This document shows, piece by piece, positions 53,021 through 61,212 of a stretch of DNA of 64,000 nt. Under the pieces are notes generated by a model. It ran no database searches, was not told where the DNA came from, and was given only the letters and a program-made list of their open reading frames with translations. Made by a program: the position numbers and the translations under genes. Numbering within the stretch: the stretch's first letter is position 1; every line of letters begins with the position of its first letter. Source of the DNA: CAZBRS01 sp964494475 (GTDB lineage Bacteria; Myxococcota_A; UBA9042; CAZBRS01); assembly GCA_964494475.1 (NCBI GenBank), contig CAZBRS010000026.1:13760-77759 (forward strand). Reading direction: 5' to 3'.

Positions 53021-53674
53021 TCAGCCGACGGGCAGCGGCGGCAGCACCGCCTGGCGCGCGTCGACGAGGTTGGGCAGGCGCCCCAGGTCGGCCAACTGAT
53101 CGGGAGAGAGGGGGGCGGCCAGGCGCAGCGCCGAGAAGGCCAGCGGATCGCCGGGGCGCGTGAGCAGGCGCATCTCCTCGATGTTGATGCCGAGCGCGCC
53201 GAGGAAGGTGCCGAGGCGTCCGACCACGCCGGGGACGTCGTCGTTGCGTACGAAGAGCAGCGTGTGGGCAGGGACGAGCTCGAAGCAGAAGCCGTTGGCC
53301 TCGGTGAGCACGGGTTCGCCGCGCAGGCTGAGGGCGCCGCGCAACGTCCACTCCTCGGCGGTCGAAGCCGCCGTCCAGGTCAGCTCGTCGGCCAGCGCAC
53401 CCGACCGTTCACCGTGTCGGCCCGTCACCTCGAGACCGTGCTCGGCCGCGAACTGTCGGGCGTCGTCGGGGGTCACGCGGCGCTGCAGCGTACGCATGAG
53501 GAAGCCGCAGGCCACCTCGCGGCAGAAGGGCTCGGGGTCGGTGAGGCGGCCCGTGGTCTCGACCCCCAGGCGCGTGACCGGGCCGTGGACCACGCTCGCG
53601 AAGATGCGGCCCACGGTGCGGGAGAGCGCCAACCTCGGCGCGAACGAAGGATCGTCGAGCGGCTCCAAGGGCAT
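53021..53674 (-). CDS. stand-alone SerA C-terminal regulatory (ASB + ACT) protein
   Basis: The sequence matches only the regulatory half of D-3-phosphoglycerate dehydrogenase. Residues ~15-125 look like the allosteric substrate-binding (ASB) domain (LSRTVGRIFASVVHGPVTRL, CGFLMRTLQRRVTPDDARQF). Residues ~145-215 look like the serine-binding ACT domain (LFVRNDDVPGVVGRLGTFLG, INIEEMRLL). No dehydrogenase catalytic domain precedes it: only 137 bp separate its start from the divergent gene. It may regulate a SerA encoded elsewhere in trans or be a remnant. The ATG at 53674 follows AGGTG, and the frame is clean, which argues against decay. Confidence 0.75.
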   Translation of the reverse strand: MPLEPLDDPSFAPRLALSRTVGRIFASVVHGPVTRLGVETTGRLTDPEPFCREVACGFLMRTLQRRVTPDDARQFAAEHGLEVTGRHGERSGALADELTWTAASTAEEWTLRGALSLRGEPVLTEANGFCFELVPAHTLLFVRNDDVPGVVGRLGTFLGALGINIEEMRLLTRPGDPLAFSALRLAAPLSPDQLADLGRLPNLVDARQAVLPPLPVG

Positions 53675-53811
53675 CACCTGGCGCTGGGTTCGGGTCAGAG
53701 CGTACGGCCTGGAGCGGGTGTTGAAAAGGGAAGAACAGAAAGACGTGGCCTCGTGCGCCAGCCGAGGCTAGCATCGGGTCCGACAGCGAGCATGGATTCG
53801 GGGAGGCGAGC

Positions 53812-56196
53812 ATGCGGCGTGGGCTCACTCTTTTCGTGGTCGCGCTGGCGTTGGCGGCGGTCGGGTGCGGGACGTCGTCGGACGGATCCGGGCCGGTGCG
53901 GGACGCCGCGAACGAGAGCGTCGATGTCTCGTCCGCCCCGGACCCTTCGCCCGAGGCGCAGGCCGAGGTCCTCGACGCGCCGCGACTCGAGACGGAGGCC
54001 GTGCTGCCCGAGGCCGACCTGCCCGAACCAGACCTGTCCGACTTGTCCGACGTAGCCTTGGCGGAGTCGGAGCCCGACGTCGCCGAGGTCTACCCGCCCG
54101 AGCTCGACGCGACCGAGCCCGACGTGGTCGAGGTCGAGACCGAGCTCGAGGTCCCGGGGCCCGAGGTCGTGGAGCCCGCGCCCGACGTGGTCGAGGCCGG
54201 CGTGCCCGAGATCGAGGCAGCGCCCGAGGTCCCGTCACCCGACGTGGCCGAACTCACCCCCGAGGCGAACGAGGTCGCCCCCGAGGTCACCGTGCCTCCG
54301 AGCGTGTACCCCGACTTCGCGGCCGCCCGCTTCGACGGGGTGCCCCTTCCGAAGCGTGTGCCCGGTATCCGGCTCTTCCTGTCCTACACCGGCGACGACG
54401 GCGACGCGACGACCTGCGGCGCCGTCACGTGGCGCCTGGGCAACCGCGTGGTCCTCTCGGGCACGTATCCCGATGGGGTGGGGCGCGGTCGTCTGACGGG
54501 CGCGACCCTCTTCGTCGACGTCGACGAGCACGATCCCGACGCCGACGTCTACCCGACCCTCGACGGAGAGCTTCGTCCCTATCCCTTCGTGGTCGACGTG
54601 CTCGACGCTGCCCACCAGCGCCTCTGGCGGGGTCGGCTGCGCGAGCCCATCCAGATTCGCGAGTACGTCGCGCGCGCTCTCGAAGACAAGGCGGGCCTCG
54701 AGTTCTCGCCGCTGGTGGGGCCCCTCGTCTCGAGCGTGCTCGACGCCGACCTCGAGGCGCTGTCCATCGTGGTGCCCGATCTGCCGGGCGCGCGCTTCGT
54801 GCGCTTCTCGCGCGACCTGACGTTCGACGAGCGGCTGGCGCTGGCGGCCGACCCGTCGTGTCCGCTCGACCCGAACGCGCCGTTCGTGATCCCCTCCGAT
54901 GCGGGGCAGGGCCCGCTCGCCGAGGCCGACCTCGCGACGCTCCCCGAGGTGCCGCTCTCGACGCTCGCCGGCTTCACGTCCGAGATTGAGGTCACCCGAC
55001 TGGCCGGCACGGTCGACCCCGCCGAGGCGTTGAACGTGGCCATCCTGGCCGACGGCTTCCTGGCCGCCGACAAGGCCGCGTTCGAGGTCCACGCGGCGGC
55101 GGTGGCCGAGGCGCTGCTCGGCCTCGAGCCCTTCGCCGCGTTCTCCGGGCGCTTGAACGTGTGGCGCATCTGGACGCCGTCGGCCGAGGCGGGCGTGAGC
55201 TACGACTGCGCGTGCGACTTCTACGGCGCTCCGGGCGCGTGCACCAAGCCCACGCCGGCTTGCAAGGACGGCCTGCGCGACACCATGTACGGCTCCGACT
55301 TCGTGATCCGATCGGTGTTCAAGCTGCTGGGCCAGACCCCCGAGCCGGGCGCTGATCGCATGATCGTGCCTCTGCGCCTGGCGCGCGTGGCGCTGGCCAT
55401 GAGCCTGTCGGCCGCCGACGGAACGCCCGTGTCGGCCGACGCGGCCTTCGTGCTCGCGAACGACCCCAAGGAGGCCGCGTTCGGCCTGTTCTACGCGGCG
55501 CTCACCACGGGCTTCACCACCACCGACGGTGAGGCCTACCTGGGCGAGGTGGCCACCCACGAGTTCGGGCACGCCTTCGGCCTGCTCGGCGACGAGTACC
55601 ACGCGGCGAGCGACATCTGCCAGGTGTTCGACCTCACGCCGTTGTTCCCGAACTTCTCGCCCATCACGGCCGACGCCGAGGGGCTGGCCTGGGCCCCCTG
55701 GGTCACGCTCGAAGGGCCCTACCCGAACACCGAGGATCAGGGCACCTCCGACGCGGTGGGTTGCTTCGTACCGGCGCCCGGCGGGGGCCAGTGCGTCGAC
55801 CTGCAGGGCCAATCGCTCGTCTGCCGCGCCTCGAAGACGTGCAAGATGAAGACCAACGAGGGCGCGTTCTGTCCCGTGTGCCGTGACCACGTGATGAAGC
55901 GCATCTTCCGGCGCGTCGACCTGCTCGTCGACCCGCTGTTCACGATCACCGAGACAGGCCCCACCGCGTTCCGGCTGGAGGCGGCGCTCTCGGAGCCTGG
56001 CGTCACGGCCTCCTGGCGCGTCGACGACGTGCTGGTGCAACAGACGCCGAGCTACGCGCCCCTCGATCTCGACGTGGCCGCGTTCGCGCCCGGGATGCAC
56101 GAGGTGACGCTCGAGGTCAGCCACCCGTCGGCCGGGGCGCGCCTGTGGGCCGACGCGCTCCGCGAGCGCCTGAGCGCGACGATCATCGTGCCGTGA
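53812..56196 (+). CDS. M64 (IgA-peptidase-like) zinc metallopeptidase lipoprotein
   Basis: MRRGLTLFVVALALAAVGC is a lipoprotein signal (Cys19), followed by an Asp/Glu/Pro-rich linker to about 165 that probably spans the outer layer. A beta-rich domain occupies ~170-400. The peptidase domain includes ALNVAILADGFLAADKAAFE and the zinc site HEFGHAFGLLGDEY at ~583-596, the M64 form of HExxH with a downstream acidic residue. Cys pairs (CDFYGAPGAC, CFVPAPGGGQC, CKMKTNEGAFCPVC) suggest disulfides. A C-terminal immunoglobulin-like tail ends LSATIIVP. It is 794 aa. GGGGAGG lies upstream of the start. It should degrade proteins at the cell surface. Confidence 0.9.
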   Translation: MRRGLTLFVVALALAAVGCGTSSDGSGPVRDAANESVDVSSAPDPSPEAQAEVLDAPRLETEAVLPEADLPEPDLSDLSDVALAESEPDVAEVYPPELDATEPDVVEVETELEVPGPEVVEPAPDVVEAGVPEIEAAPEVPSPDVAELTPEANEVAPEVTVPPSVYPDFAAARFDGVPLPKRVPGIRLFLSYTGDDGDATTCGAVTWRLGNRVVLSGTYPDGVGRGRLTGATLFVDVDEHDPDADVYPTLDGELRPYPFVVDVLDAAHQRLWRGRLREPIQIREYVARALEDKAGLEFSPLVGPLVSSVLDADLEALSIVVPDLPGARFVRFSRDLTFDERLALAADPSCPLDPNAPFVIPSDAGQGPLAEADLATLPEVPLSTLAGFTSEIEVTRLAGTVDPAEALNVAILADGFLAADKAAFEVHAAAVAEALLGLEPFAAFSGRLNVWRIWTPSAEAGVSYDCACDFYGAPGACTKPTPACKDGLRDTMYGSDFVIRSVFKLLGQTPEPGADRMIVPLRLARVALAMSLSAADGTPVSADAAFVLANDPKEAAFGLFYAALTTGFTTTDGEAYLGEVATHEFGHAFGLLGDEYHAASDICQVFDLTPLFPNFSPITADAEGLAWAPWVTLEGPYPNTEDQGTSDAVGCFVPAPGGGQCVDLQGQSLVCRASKTCKMKTNEGAFCPVCRDHVMKRIFRRVDLLVDPLFTITETGPTAFRLEAALSEPGVTASWRVDDVLVQQTPSYAPLDLDVAAFAPGMHEVTLEVSHPSAGARLWADALRERLSATIIVP

Positions 56197-56228
56197 CGCG
56201 GCGCCCGGCCCTGCAGGCGTGGCGTCGA

Positions 56229-56258
56229 TTGACCCGCTTTCCGCGAGTCTGGTAACAT
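56229..56258 (+). promoter_or_regulatory. sigma70-like promoter of the nitrogenase-like operon
   Basis: TTGACC, 18 bases, then TAACAT, ending 31 bp before the ATG at 56290 and beginning 32 bp after the M64 gene stop. Confidence 0.5.
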
Positions 56259-56289
56259 CCCACCCACGTCGCGTGTGGAGTCCAGCGAG

Positions 56290-58008
56290 ATGACAGGGCC
56301 GTCCGAAGAGCGTGCGTTCCGGGTGGGACGGGTCGGCCGGCAGAGCCTCAGCCGTGGACTCGGGCTCCCGGAGGGCGTGCGGCTGCGCGACGTGTTGCTC
56401 GAGCGGCGGGGTGCTCGGCTCGTGCTCGAGCACGAGGGCGCCGCGACCACGTTCGTGCTCAACGCCGCCCGCCTCGCCGGCCCTGCGGGCCACGGGGTGC
56501 CTCGCGTGGGCCTGCGGGTCGCCAACTGGTGGCCGCGCGACGGCGCGCGGGCCGGGCTGGCCGATGATCTGGCGGGCTGCCTGGCCGGCAAGGACGCCGA
56601 AGCGCTGCTCGCGCCTCTGCGCGCCGACGCCTTCGGGTGGCCCGCGACGACGCGCCCCGAGCGCCCCCAGCGCCTCGCCAACTTCCTGTGTGCGCCCTAC
56701 TGGGGTGACGCCTGGTGGCGCTTCCTGCTGCCGGGCGGCGGTGTCGCGCGGCAGTCCGTGCATCTGCTCGGGCGCCATGCTTACGTACACCACGCCTCGC
56801 GCGAGTGCGACGCTTCGGGCTTCGTCGGTCCCGACGTGGCGAGCACGCGGTTCTTCTCGGCCGAGGTGCGCACCGCGCAGCGCCCCGCGATCATGGCCTG
56901 GACCGAGCTCGACGAGCAGACCGTGCTGACCGGTCGCACGCAGTCGTCGCTCGAAGAGGTCGTGAACGAGCTCGCGCAGCGCACCGATCTCGACTTCATC
57001 GATGTGCAGAGCACCTGCGTGCCCGACCTGCTCGGCGACAACGCCAGCGCGCTCGCGCGCCGCGTCGAGGCCGAGACGGGCGTGCGCGTGAACTGGAACG
57101 CCAAGACGCGCGCCGAGGAGGACCTGTACCAACGAGTGCTCGGCGAGCGGTTGGCGCGCCTGCTGGGCGCGACCAGCCCGGTGGACGGGCACGTGATGCT
57201 GGCCGGCGTCTCGGGGGGGGGGCGCCTCGCGGCCGAGCTGGGCGCGCTGCTCGGGTTGCTGGGATTGACCGTGACGCGGTCGATCCTGCCCGACGTTCCG
57301 CTCGTGTCGGAGCCCGATACGGCCTCGGCGTTGGTCTGGGCCAACCCGGTGGGGTGGGAGTGGTTCGACGACACGCTCTTCCTGGACCACCTGGCGGTCG
57401 TGAAGGAGCCCCCGCCCTTCGGCCTCTCGGGCAGCTTGCGCTGGTTGGCGCGCGTCGCCGCGGCGCTCGGCGTGACCGACGCCGACGCGCGGCTCGACGC
57501 CTCCGCCGCCTCGTGGCAGGCGCGCGCCCTTCCGCTGCGCGAACAATGCGCGGCGCACCGCGTGGCGCTGGTGGGCGATCGCGTCGATGTTCGCGACCTC
57601 GTGGCCCGTGACGGCTTCTTCGGCTTCTCGGCGGCCGACCTGCTGGCCGAGATGGGCTTCGAGGTCGAGGCGTGGGTGTACGAGCCCGAAGGGGCCGACG
57701 GCGGGGAGGGTTGGAGCCCCGGGGCGGTGTTGGGCTCGGCCCGTTTCCAGCGCTTCGGGTCTCGGGAGGAGCTCGACGAGTTGCTCGCCCACCGCCCGTC
57801 GCTGGTCTTCACGAGCTTCCAGCACGATCCGCGCCTGGCCGCCCACGCGCTGCCCGGCTTCGCCGAGGACGCGCTGGAGCCCGGGGTCGAGGGCTTCTTC
57901 CGATCGACCGAGCGCCTGCTGGCGCGCTGTCGGCGTCGGGCCTTCCGCAGCCACCGACGGCTGCTCACGCCTTGCCTCGGGAGAGCGGATGGACTACAGG
58001 CGCCCTGA
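56290..58008 (+). CDS. nitrogenase-like component 1, D-type subunit (NifD/BchY-like)
   Basis: The start is ATG 56290, with GGAG upstream; a GTG 15 bp earlier is possible. The first ~125 residues have no counterpart I recognise. Then come Cys134 (NFLCAPYWGDAWW), Cys173 (HHASRECDASGF) and Cys243 in VQSTCVPDLLGDNA. The last aligns with the conserved C-P-x-x-L/I-G-D-D segment of component 1 proteins, so three cluster ligands are present. The C-terminal lobe (VALVGDRVDVRDLVARDGFF, AADLLAEMGFEVEAWVYEPE, RPSLVFTSFQHDPRLAAHAL) has the expected Rossmann pattern. It is 572 aa, longer than BchN or BchY. No FeMo-cofactor ligands can be identified. It overlaps the K-type gene by 20 bp. Family level is likely, but the substrate is unknown. 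Confidence 0.75.
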   Translation: MTGPSEERAFRVGRVGRQSLSRGLGLPEGVRLRDVLLERRGARLVLEHEGAATTFVLNAARLAGPAGHGVPRVGLRVANWWPRDGARAGLADDLAGCLAGKDAEALLAPLRADAFGWPATTRPERPQRLANFLCAPYWGDAWWRFLLPGGGVARQSVHLLGRHAYVHHASRECDASGFVGPDVASTRFFSAEVRTAQRPAIMAWTELDEQTVLTGRTQSSLEEVVNELAQRTDLDFIDVQSTCVPDLLGDNASALARRVEAETGVRVNWNAKTRAEEDLYQRVLGERLARLLGATSPVDGHVMLAGVSGGGRLAAELGALLGLLGLTVTRSILPDVPLVSEPDTASALVWANPVGWEWFDDTLFLDHLAVVKEPPPFGLSGSLRWLARVAAALGVTDADARLDASAASWQARALPLREQCAAHRVALVGDRVDVRDLVARDGFFGFSAADLLAEMGFEVEAWVYEPEGADGGEGWSPGAVLGSARFQRFGSREELDELLAHRPSLVFTSFQHDPRLAAHALPGFAEDALEPGVEGFFRSTERLLARCRRRAFRSHRRLLTPCLGRADGLQAP

Positions 58009-59269
58009 GCTTCCCTACCTCTCCGGGGTCAGCCTCGCGGTCGACGTGCTCCGCGACGTGGCCCTGGTCGTCGACGGACCCTACTGCGTGACCCAGAAGG
58101 CCGAGGTGAGCCACGGCCACAACCTGGCCAGCGACCTCTTCTCTCCGGTGCACGAGCCGCGCATCGTGCCCACCGCGCAAGACCGACGCATCGAGGAGGT
58201 GACCAGCCTGCTGACCGAGCGCGTGCCCGCCGTGGCCGCCGTGCTCGAGCGCGCCGCGCGCGCGCCCGGCATCCACGCCGTGCTGGCTCTCGAGTTCGAC
58301 TACGTTCACCTCACCGGCTTTCCCCTCGAGCGCGTCGCGGCCGAGGTCGCGGCGCGGGTCGACGTGCCCGTGCTCACGCTGCCGTGCCTGTCGTTCGACG
58401 GTGACTGGCTCGACGGGTACGCGCGGGTGCTCGAGTGCCTGGCCGAGGCCGTCCCGCTCGCTCCCGGGCGTGCCCGGCCCGGCCACGTGGCGGTGGTCGG
58501 CTACCTCTACGATCGCGCCGAGGGCGATCACCGCGGGAACCAGGCCGAGATCCAGCGCCTGCTCGCGCCCCTCGGGGTGACGATCGCGTCGTGGTGGCTG
58601 GGAGGGCAGGGCTACGCCGAGCTCGGCGCCGCCGCCGAGGCCAGCCTGGTCGTGTCGTTCCCTTACGCGCGGCGGGCCGCGGCGCGCGTGGCCGAGCGCC
58701 TCGGCGTGCCCCTGGTCGAGGTCGACCTTCCCCTGGGCCTCGCGGGCACCGAGCGCTTCCTGCGGCGGGTGGCCGAGGCCACCGGTGCCGCCGACCGGGT
58801 CGAGGGGCTGATCGAGCGCGAGGCTGCCGACACCGTGCGCGACACCGAGCGAGCCGTGCTGCGCTGGCTCGCCGGCAACCGCGTCAGCGTCACCCAGGAC
58901 GTTCACCTGGCCGAGGCGCTCCGCGGCTTCGCCGACGAGGTGGGGCTCGAGGTGGTCGACGTGTGCGTCGTGGGGCGGCAGAGTCGTGAGCGCGTCACCC
59001 CCGGCGAGTCGCGCCACGTGATGGTGCTGCCACTGGCCAAGCCCCGCGAGCCGTCCCCCGATGTCCATTTCGAGGTGGCCTCTCCGGCGTTCCAGCGCGT
59101 GAGCGGGGGGCGCGTGCGCGTCTTGTTCGGTTACCCCAACTACGTGGAGCATGCCTTGCTCGAGCGGCCCTTCCTGGGCTACCGCGGGTTCCGTTGGCTG
59201 GTCGAGGCGCTGGTCGGCGCGCGCTTGCGCGACGAGTACGGGACCGCCCTCGCCAAGGAGGAGCGTTGA
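57989..59269 (+). CDS. nitrogenase-like component 1, K-type subunit (NifK/BchZ-like)
   Basis: ATG 57989 (MDYRRPELPYLSGVSLAVDV) overlaps the D-type gene. Cys33 in VVDGPYCVTQKAEVSHGH sits where BchZ and NifK carry the GPxxC ligand. The position equivalent to the third Cys reads LALEFDYVHLTG, so this subunit offers one Cys only. VVGYLYDRAEGDHRGNQAEI followed by QRLLAPLGVTIASWWL is the typical start of the second lobe. LFGYPNYVEHALLERPFLGY and RGFRWLVEAL close the protein as in other family members. It is 426 aa. Three Cys in the D-type plus one in this subunit would suit a bridging [4Fe-4S] cluster, as in chlorophyllide oxidoreductase. Confidence 0.75.
   Translation: MDYRRPELPYLSGVSLAVDVLRDVALVVDGPYCVTQKAEVSHGHNLASDLFSPVHEPRIVPTAQDRRIEEVTSLLTERVPAVAAVLERAARAPGIHAVLALEFDYVHLTGFPLERVAAEVAARVDVPVLTLPCLSFDGDWLDGYARVLECLAEAVPLAPGRARPGHVAVVGYLYDRAEGDHRGNQAEIQRLLAPLGVTIASWWLGGQGYAELGAAAEASLVVSFPYARRAAARVAERLGVPLVEVDLPLGLAGTERFLRRVAEATGAADRVEGLIEREAADTVRDTERAVLRWLAGNRVSVTQDVHLAEALRGFADEVGLEVVDVCVVGRQSRERVTPGESRHVMVLPLAKPREPSPDVHFEVASPAFQRVSGGRVRVLFGYPNYVEHALLERPFLGYRGFRWLVEALVGARLRDEYGTALAKEER
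59255..59263 (+). promoter_or_regulatory. ribosome binding site supporting a TTG start
   Basis: AAGGAGGAG precedes the TTG at 59266, and TTGA overlaps the stop of the K-type gene. No ATG or GTG in this frame lies before the P-loop, so the TTG start is well supported. Confidence 0.7.
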
Positions 59270-60105
59270 CGCGTGCTCCCAGGTCTCCCCTCGGCGTGGT
59301 CTTCTATGGCAAGGGCGGGGTGGGCAAATCGACGGTCACCGCGCACGTCGCGGTCGCGCTCCAGCGCGCCGGGTTGCGCGTGCTGCTCGTGGGGTGCGAC
59401 CCCAAGCAGGACTCCTCGGCACGCTTTCGCACCGATCGGCCCGTCGAATCGCTGGTCGATCGGCTCACGAGCCGCCACTCCATCGGCTTCGACGCGCTGT
59501 TGGCGCGCACCGACGTGGGCGTCGACCTGCTCGAGACGGGCGGACCCGAGCCGGGTACGGGCTGTGCGGGTCGTGGCGTCACCGCCCTCTGCGAAATGTT
59601 GGAGCGCGACCGCGTGCGCGAGCGCGGCTACGACCTCATCGTCTTCGACGTGCTCGGCGACCTGGTGTGCGGCGGCTTCGTGGCGCCTCTGCGTTTCGGC
59701 CTCGCCAGCCGGGTCTTCATGGTCTCGTCCGAGGAGGTCGCCAGCCTCTTCGTCGTGAACAACGTCGCGCGCATGCTCACGCACAGCGCGTCCGAGGCCT
59801 CGGCCGGCGGCCTGGTGTTCAACCTGAAGCGCCCCGACGCGGCCCTGCCCACGCTCGAGCGCTTCGCAGGGCAGCTCGCCGTCGACGTCGTGGGCGTGCT
59901 CCCTCGCGAGCCCCTGGTGCTCGAGGCCGAGGCGCGCCACCAGACCGTGTTCGAGCACGCCCCCGACTCGGAGGCGGCCGCCCGGTACGCACGCCTGGCC
60001 GATGCCGTCGTGGCCGCCTGCGAGCGCGATCGATCCCGCTCGCCGACGCCGCTGGACCTCGACGGGTTCTGGGCCTTCGTGCGCGATCACCGCGATCTCC
60101 TGTAG
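59266..60105 (+). CDS. nitrogenase-like reductase, NifH/BchL/BchX-type iron protein
   Basis: It would be an ATP-dependent electron donor to the two preceding subunits. Walker A GKGGVGKST is at 15-23, GCDPKQDS (switch region) at 43-50, and the [4Fe-4S] ligands are Cys100 (ETGGPEPGTGCAGRGV) and Cys135 (FDVLGDLVCGGFVAPLR). All four hallmarks are intact, and Arg103 matches the ADP-ribosylated Arg of NifH. SSEEVASLFVVNNVARML replaces the NifH switch-II downstream helix. It is 279 aa, standard length for the family. The TTG start overlaps the K-type stop. The GCAGRGV loop resembles NifH more than BchL. No nifB, nifEN or bchlorophyll genes are in the window. Confidence 0.92.
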   Translation: MTRAPRSPLGVVFYGKGGVGKSTVTAHVAVALQRAGLRVLLVGCDPKQDSSARFRTDRPVESLVDRLTSRHSIGFDALLARTDVGVDLLETGGPEPGTGCAGRGVTALCEMLERDRVRERGYDLIVFDVLGDLVCGGFVAPLRFGLASRVFMVSSEEVASLFVVNNVARMLTHSASEASAGGLVFNLKRPDAALPTLERFAGQLAVDVVGVLPREPLVLEAEARHQTVFEHAPDSEAAARYARLADAVVAACERDRSRSPTPLDLDGFWAFVRDHRDLL

Positions 60106-60142
60106 CCGACTCGAACGGCTGCCCCCCTACGTCGTCTCGGGC

Positions 60143-60171
60143 TTGACGGAAACTCCGCTTTCGGCCATGTT
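60143..60171 (+). promoter_or_regulatory. weak possible promoter before the P-loop protein
   Basis: TTGACG, 17 bases, then CATGTT, 32 bp before the GTG at 60204. The -10 match is poor, so the gene may instead be read through from the upstream operon. Confidence 0.3.
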
Positions 60172-60203
60172 CGCCGACGTACCAACGCCTCAACGAGGGC
60201 TCC

Positions 60204-61166
60204 GTGACCACCCAAGTCGACACCCTGTTGCTGCTCGCGCTGCCCGCCTCCGGCAAGTCCGAAGTGCGGCGCTATCTGGCCAACCTGTCGCCCGCCGAGT
60301 GCCGCGACGACTTCCACATGGGACCCACGGTCCAGTTGGACGACTTCCCCTACGTGCACCTCATGCGCCGCGTCGACGAAGAGCTCGTGAAGCTGGGCCA
60401 GCGCGGCGTGTATTTTCGGGCCGGCGACCGGCCGTTCGCCGATGCCTGGGACTGGGGCACGCTCATCCAGCTCCTGAACGAGGACTACGACGACCTGCTC
60501 GCGCTCCGGCGCATCGAGGCCGAGTCGGCGGCGAAGTGGCTGTTCGAGCGCTTCGACCGCGCGGCCCGCAAGGCCGGCGCCACGCCCAAGCTGCGGGGCA
60601 TGCCCGACCCGCTCCTGAAGGAGCTCTCTCGCCGCCTCGAGAAGGAGGCCCGCGATCGCCTCGACGAGCAGAACGCGAACCTGCCCGATACGCTCGAGGG
60701 CAAGACCATCGTCCTCGAGTTCGCCCGCGGCGGCGCCGACAAGTCGAGGCTGCCCCTGGCCGCGCCCTTCGGTTACCGTCACTCGCTGTCCCAACTCTCG
60801 CCCGTCATCCTCGAGCGTTCGGCCATCCTGTACGTCTGGGTCACGCCCGAGGAGTCGCGCCGCAAGAACGACGCGCGCACCGATCCCAACGATCCGGGCT
60901 CGATCCTGCACCACGGCGTGCCCATCGCCGTCATGCTCGGCGACTACGGCTGCGACGACCTGCAGTGGTTGCTCGACAACTCGGGCGAGCCCGGGCACGT
61001 CAAGGTCGACGCCCACGGGCAGGCCTACCTGCTGAAGGTGGGGCGCTTCGACAACCGCGTCGACAAGACCTCGTTCATCCGCAACCCCAAGGAGCAGTGG
61101 GCTCCGGCCGACGTGAGTGCCGTGCACCAGGGCCTGAAGGGCGCGCTCGATCAGTTGGTGGCGTGA
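60204..61166 (+). CDS. 320-aa P-loop NTPase-like hypothetical protein
   Basis: The GTG start follows CGAGGGCTCC. The N-terminus VDTLLLLALPASGKSEVRRY contains a P-loop-like ALPASGKS at residues 12-19, with Ala where Gly is usual. Its placement recalls small-molecule or nucleotide kinases. Later parts are charged and helical (EAESAAKWLFERFDRAARKA, LSRRLEKEARDRLDEQNANL). ILYVWVTPEESRRKND and KVDAHGQAYLLKVGRF follow. No transmembrane helix is seen. I do not recognise the family. It starts 98 bp after the nitrogenase-like reductase in the same direction, so a role with that operon is possible but unproven. Confidence 0.75.
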   Translation: MTTQVDTLLLLALPASGKSEVRRYLANLSPAECRDDFHMGPTVQLDDFPYVHLMRRVDEELVKLGQRGVYFRAGDRPFADAWDWGTLIQLLNEDYDDLLALRRIEAESAAKWLFERFDRAARKAGATPKLRGMPDPLLKELSRRLEKEARDRLDEQNANLPDTLEGKTIVLEFARGGADKSRLPLAAPFGYRHSLSQLSPVILERSAILYVWVTPEESRRKNDARTDPNDPGSILHHGVPIAVMLGDYGCDDLQWLLDNSGEPGHVKVDAHGQAYLLKVGRFDNRVDKTSFIRNPKEQWAPADVSAVHQGLKGALDQLVA

Positions 61167-61180
61167 CGTTCTGCGAAGAG

Positions 61181-61202
61181 GGGGGCCCCGCGCGGGGCCC
61201 CC
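61181..61202. terminator. 22-bp perfect GC palindrome between convergent genes
   Basis: Five G, four C, GCGC, four G, five C: a perfect palindrome able to form a 9-bp stem with a GCGC loop on either strand. It lies in the 46-bp gap between the stops of two convergent genes, so a bidirectional terminator is likely, although no U tract follows. Confidence 0.55.
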
Positions 61203-61212
61203 GGTGATCCGG

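Noticed and set aside
61181..61202. The GC palindrome as an attachment site or origin element
   Set aside because: It lies between two convergent stops with no integrase, repeat partner or iterons nearby; a terminator is the simpler reading.
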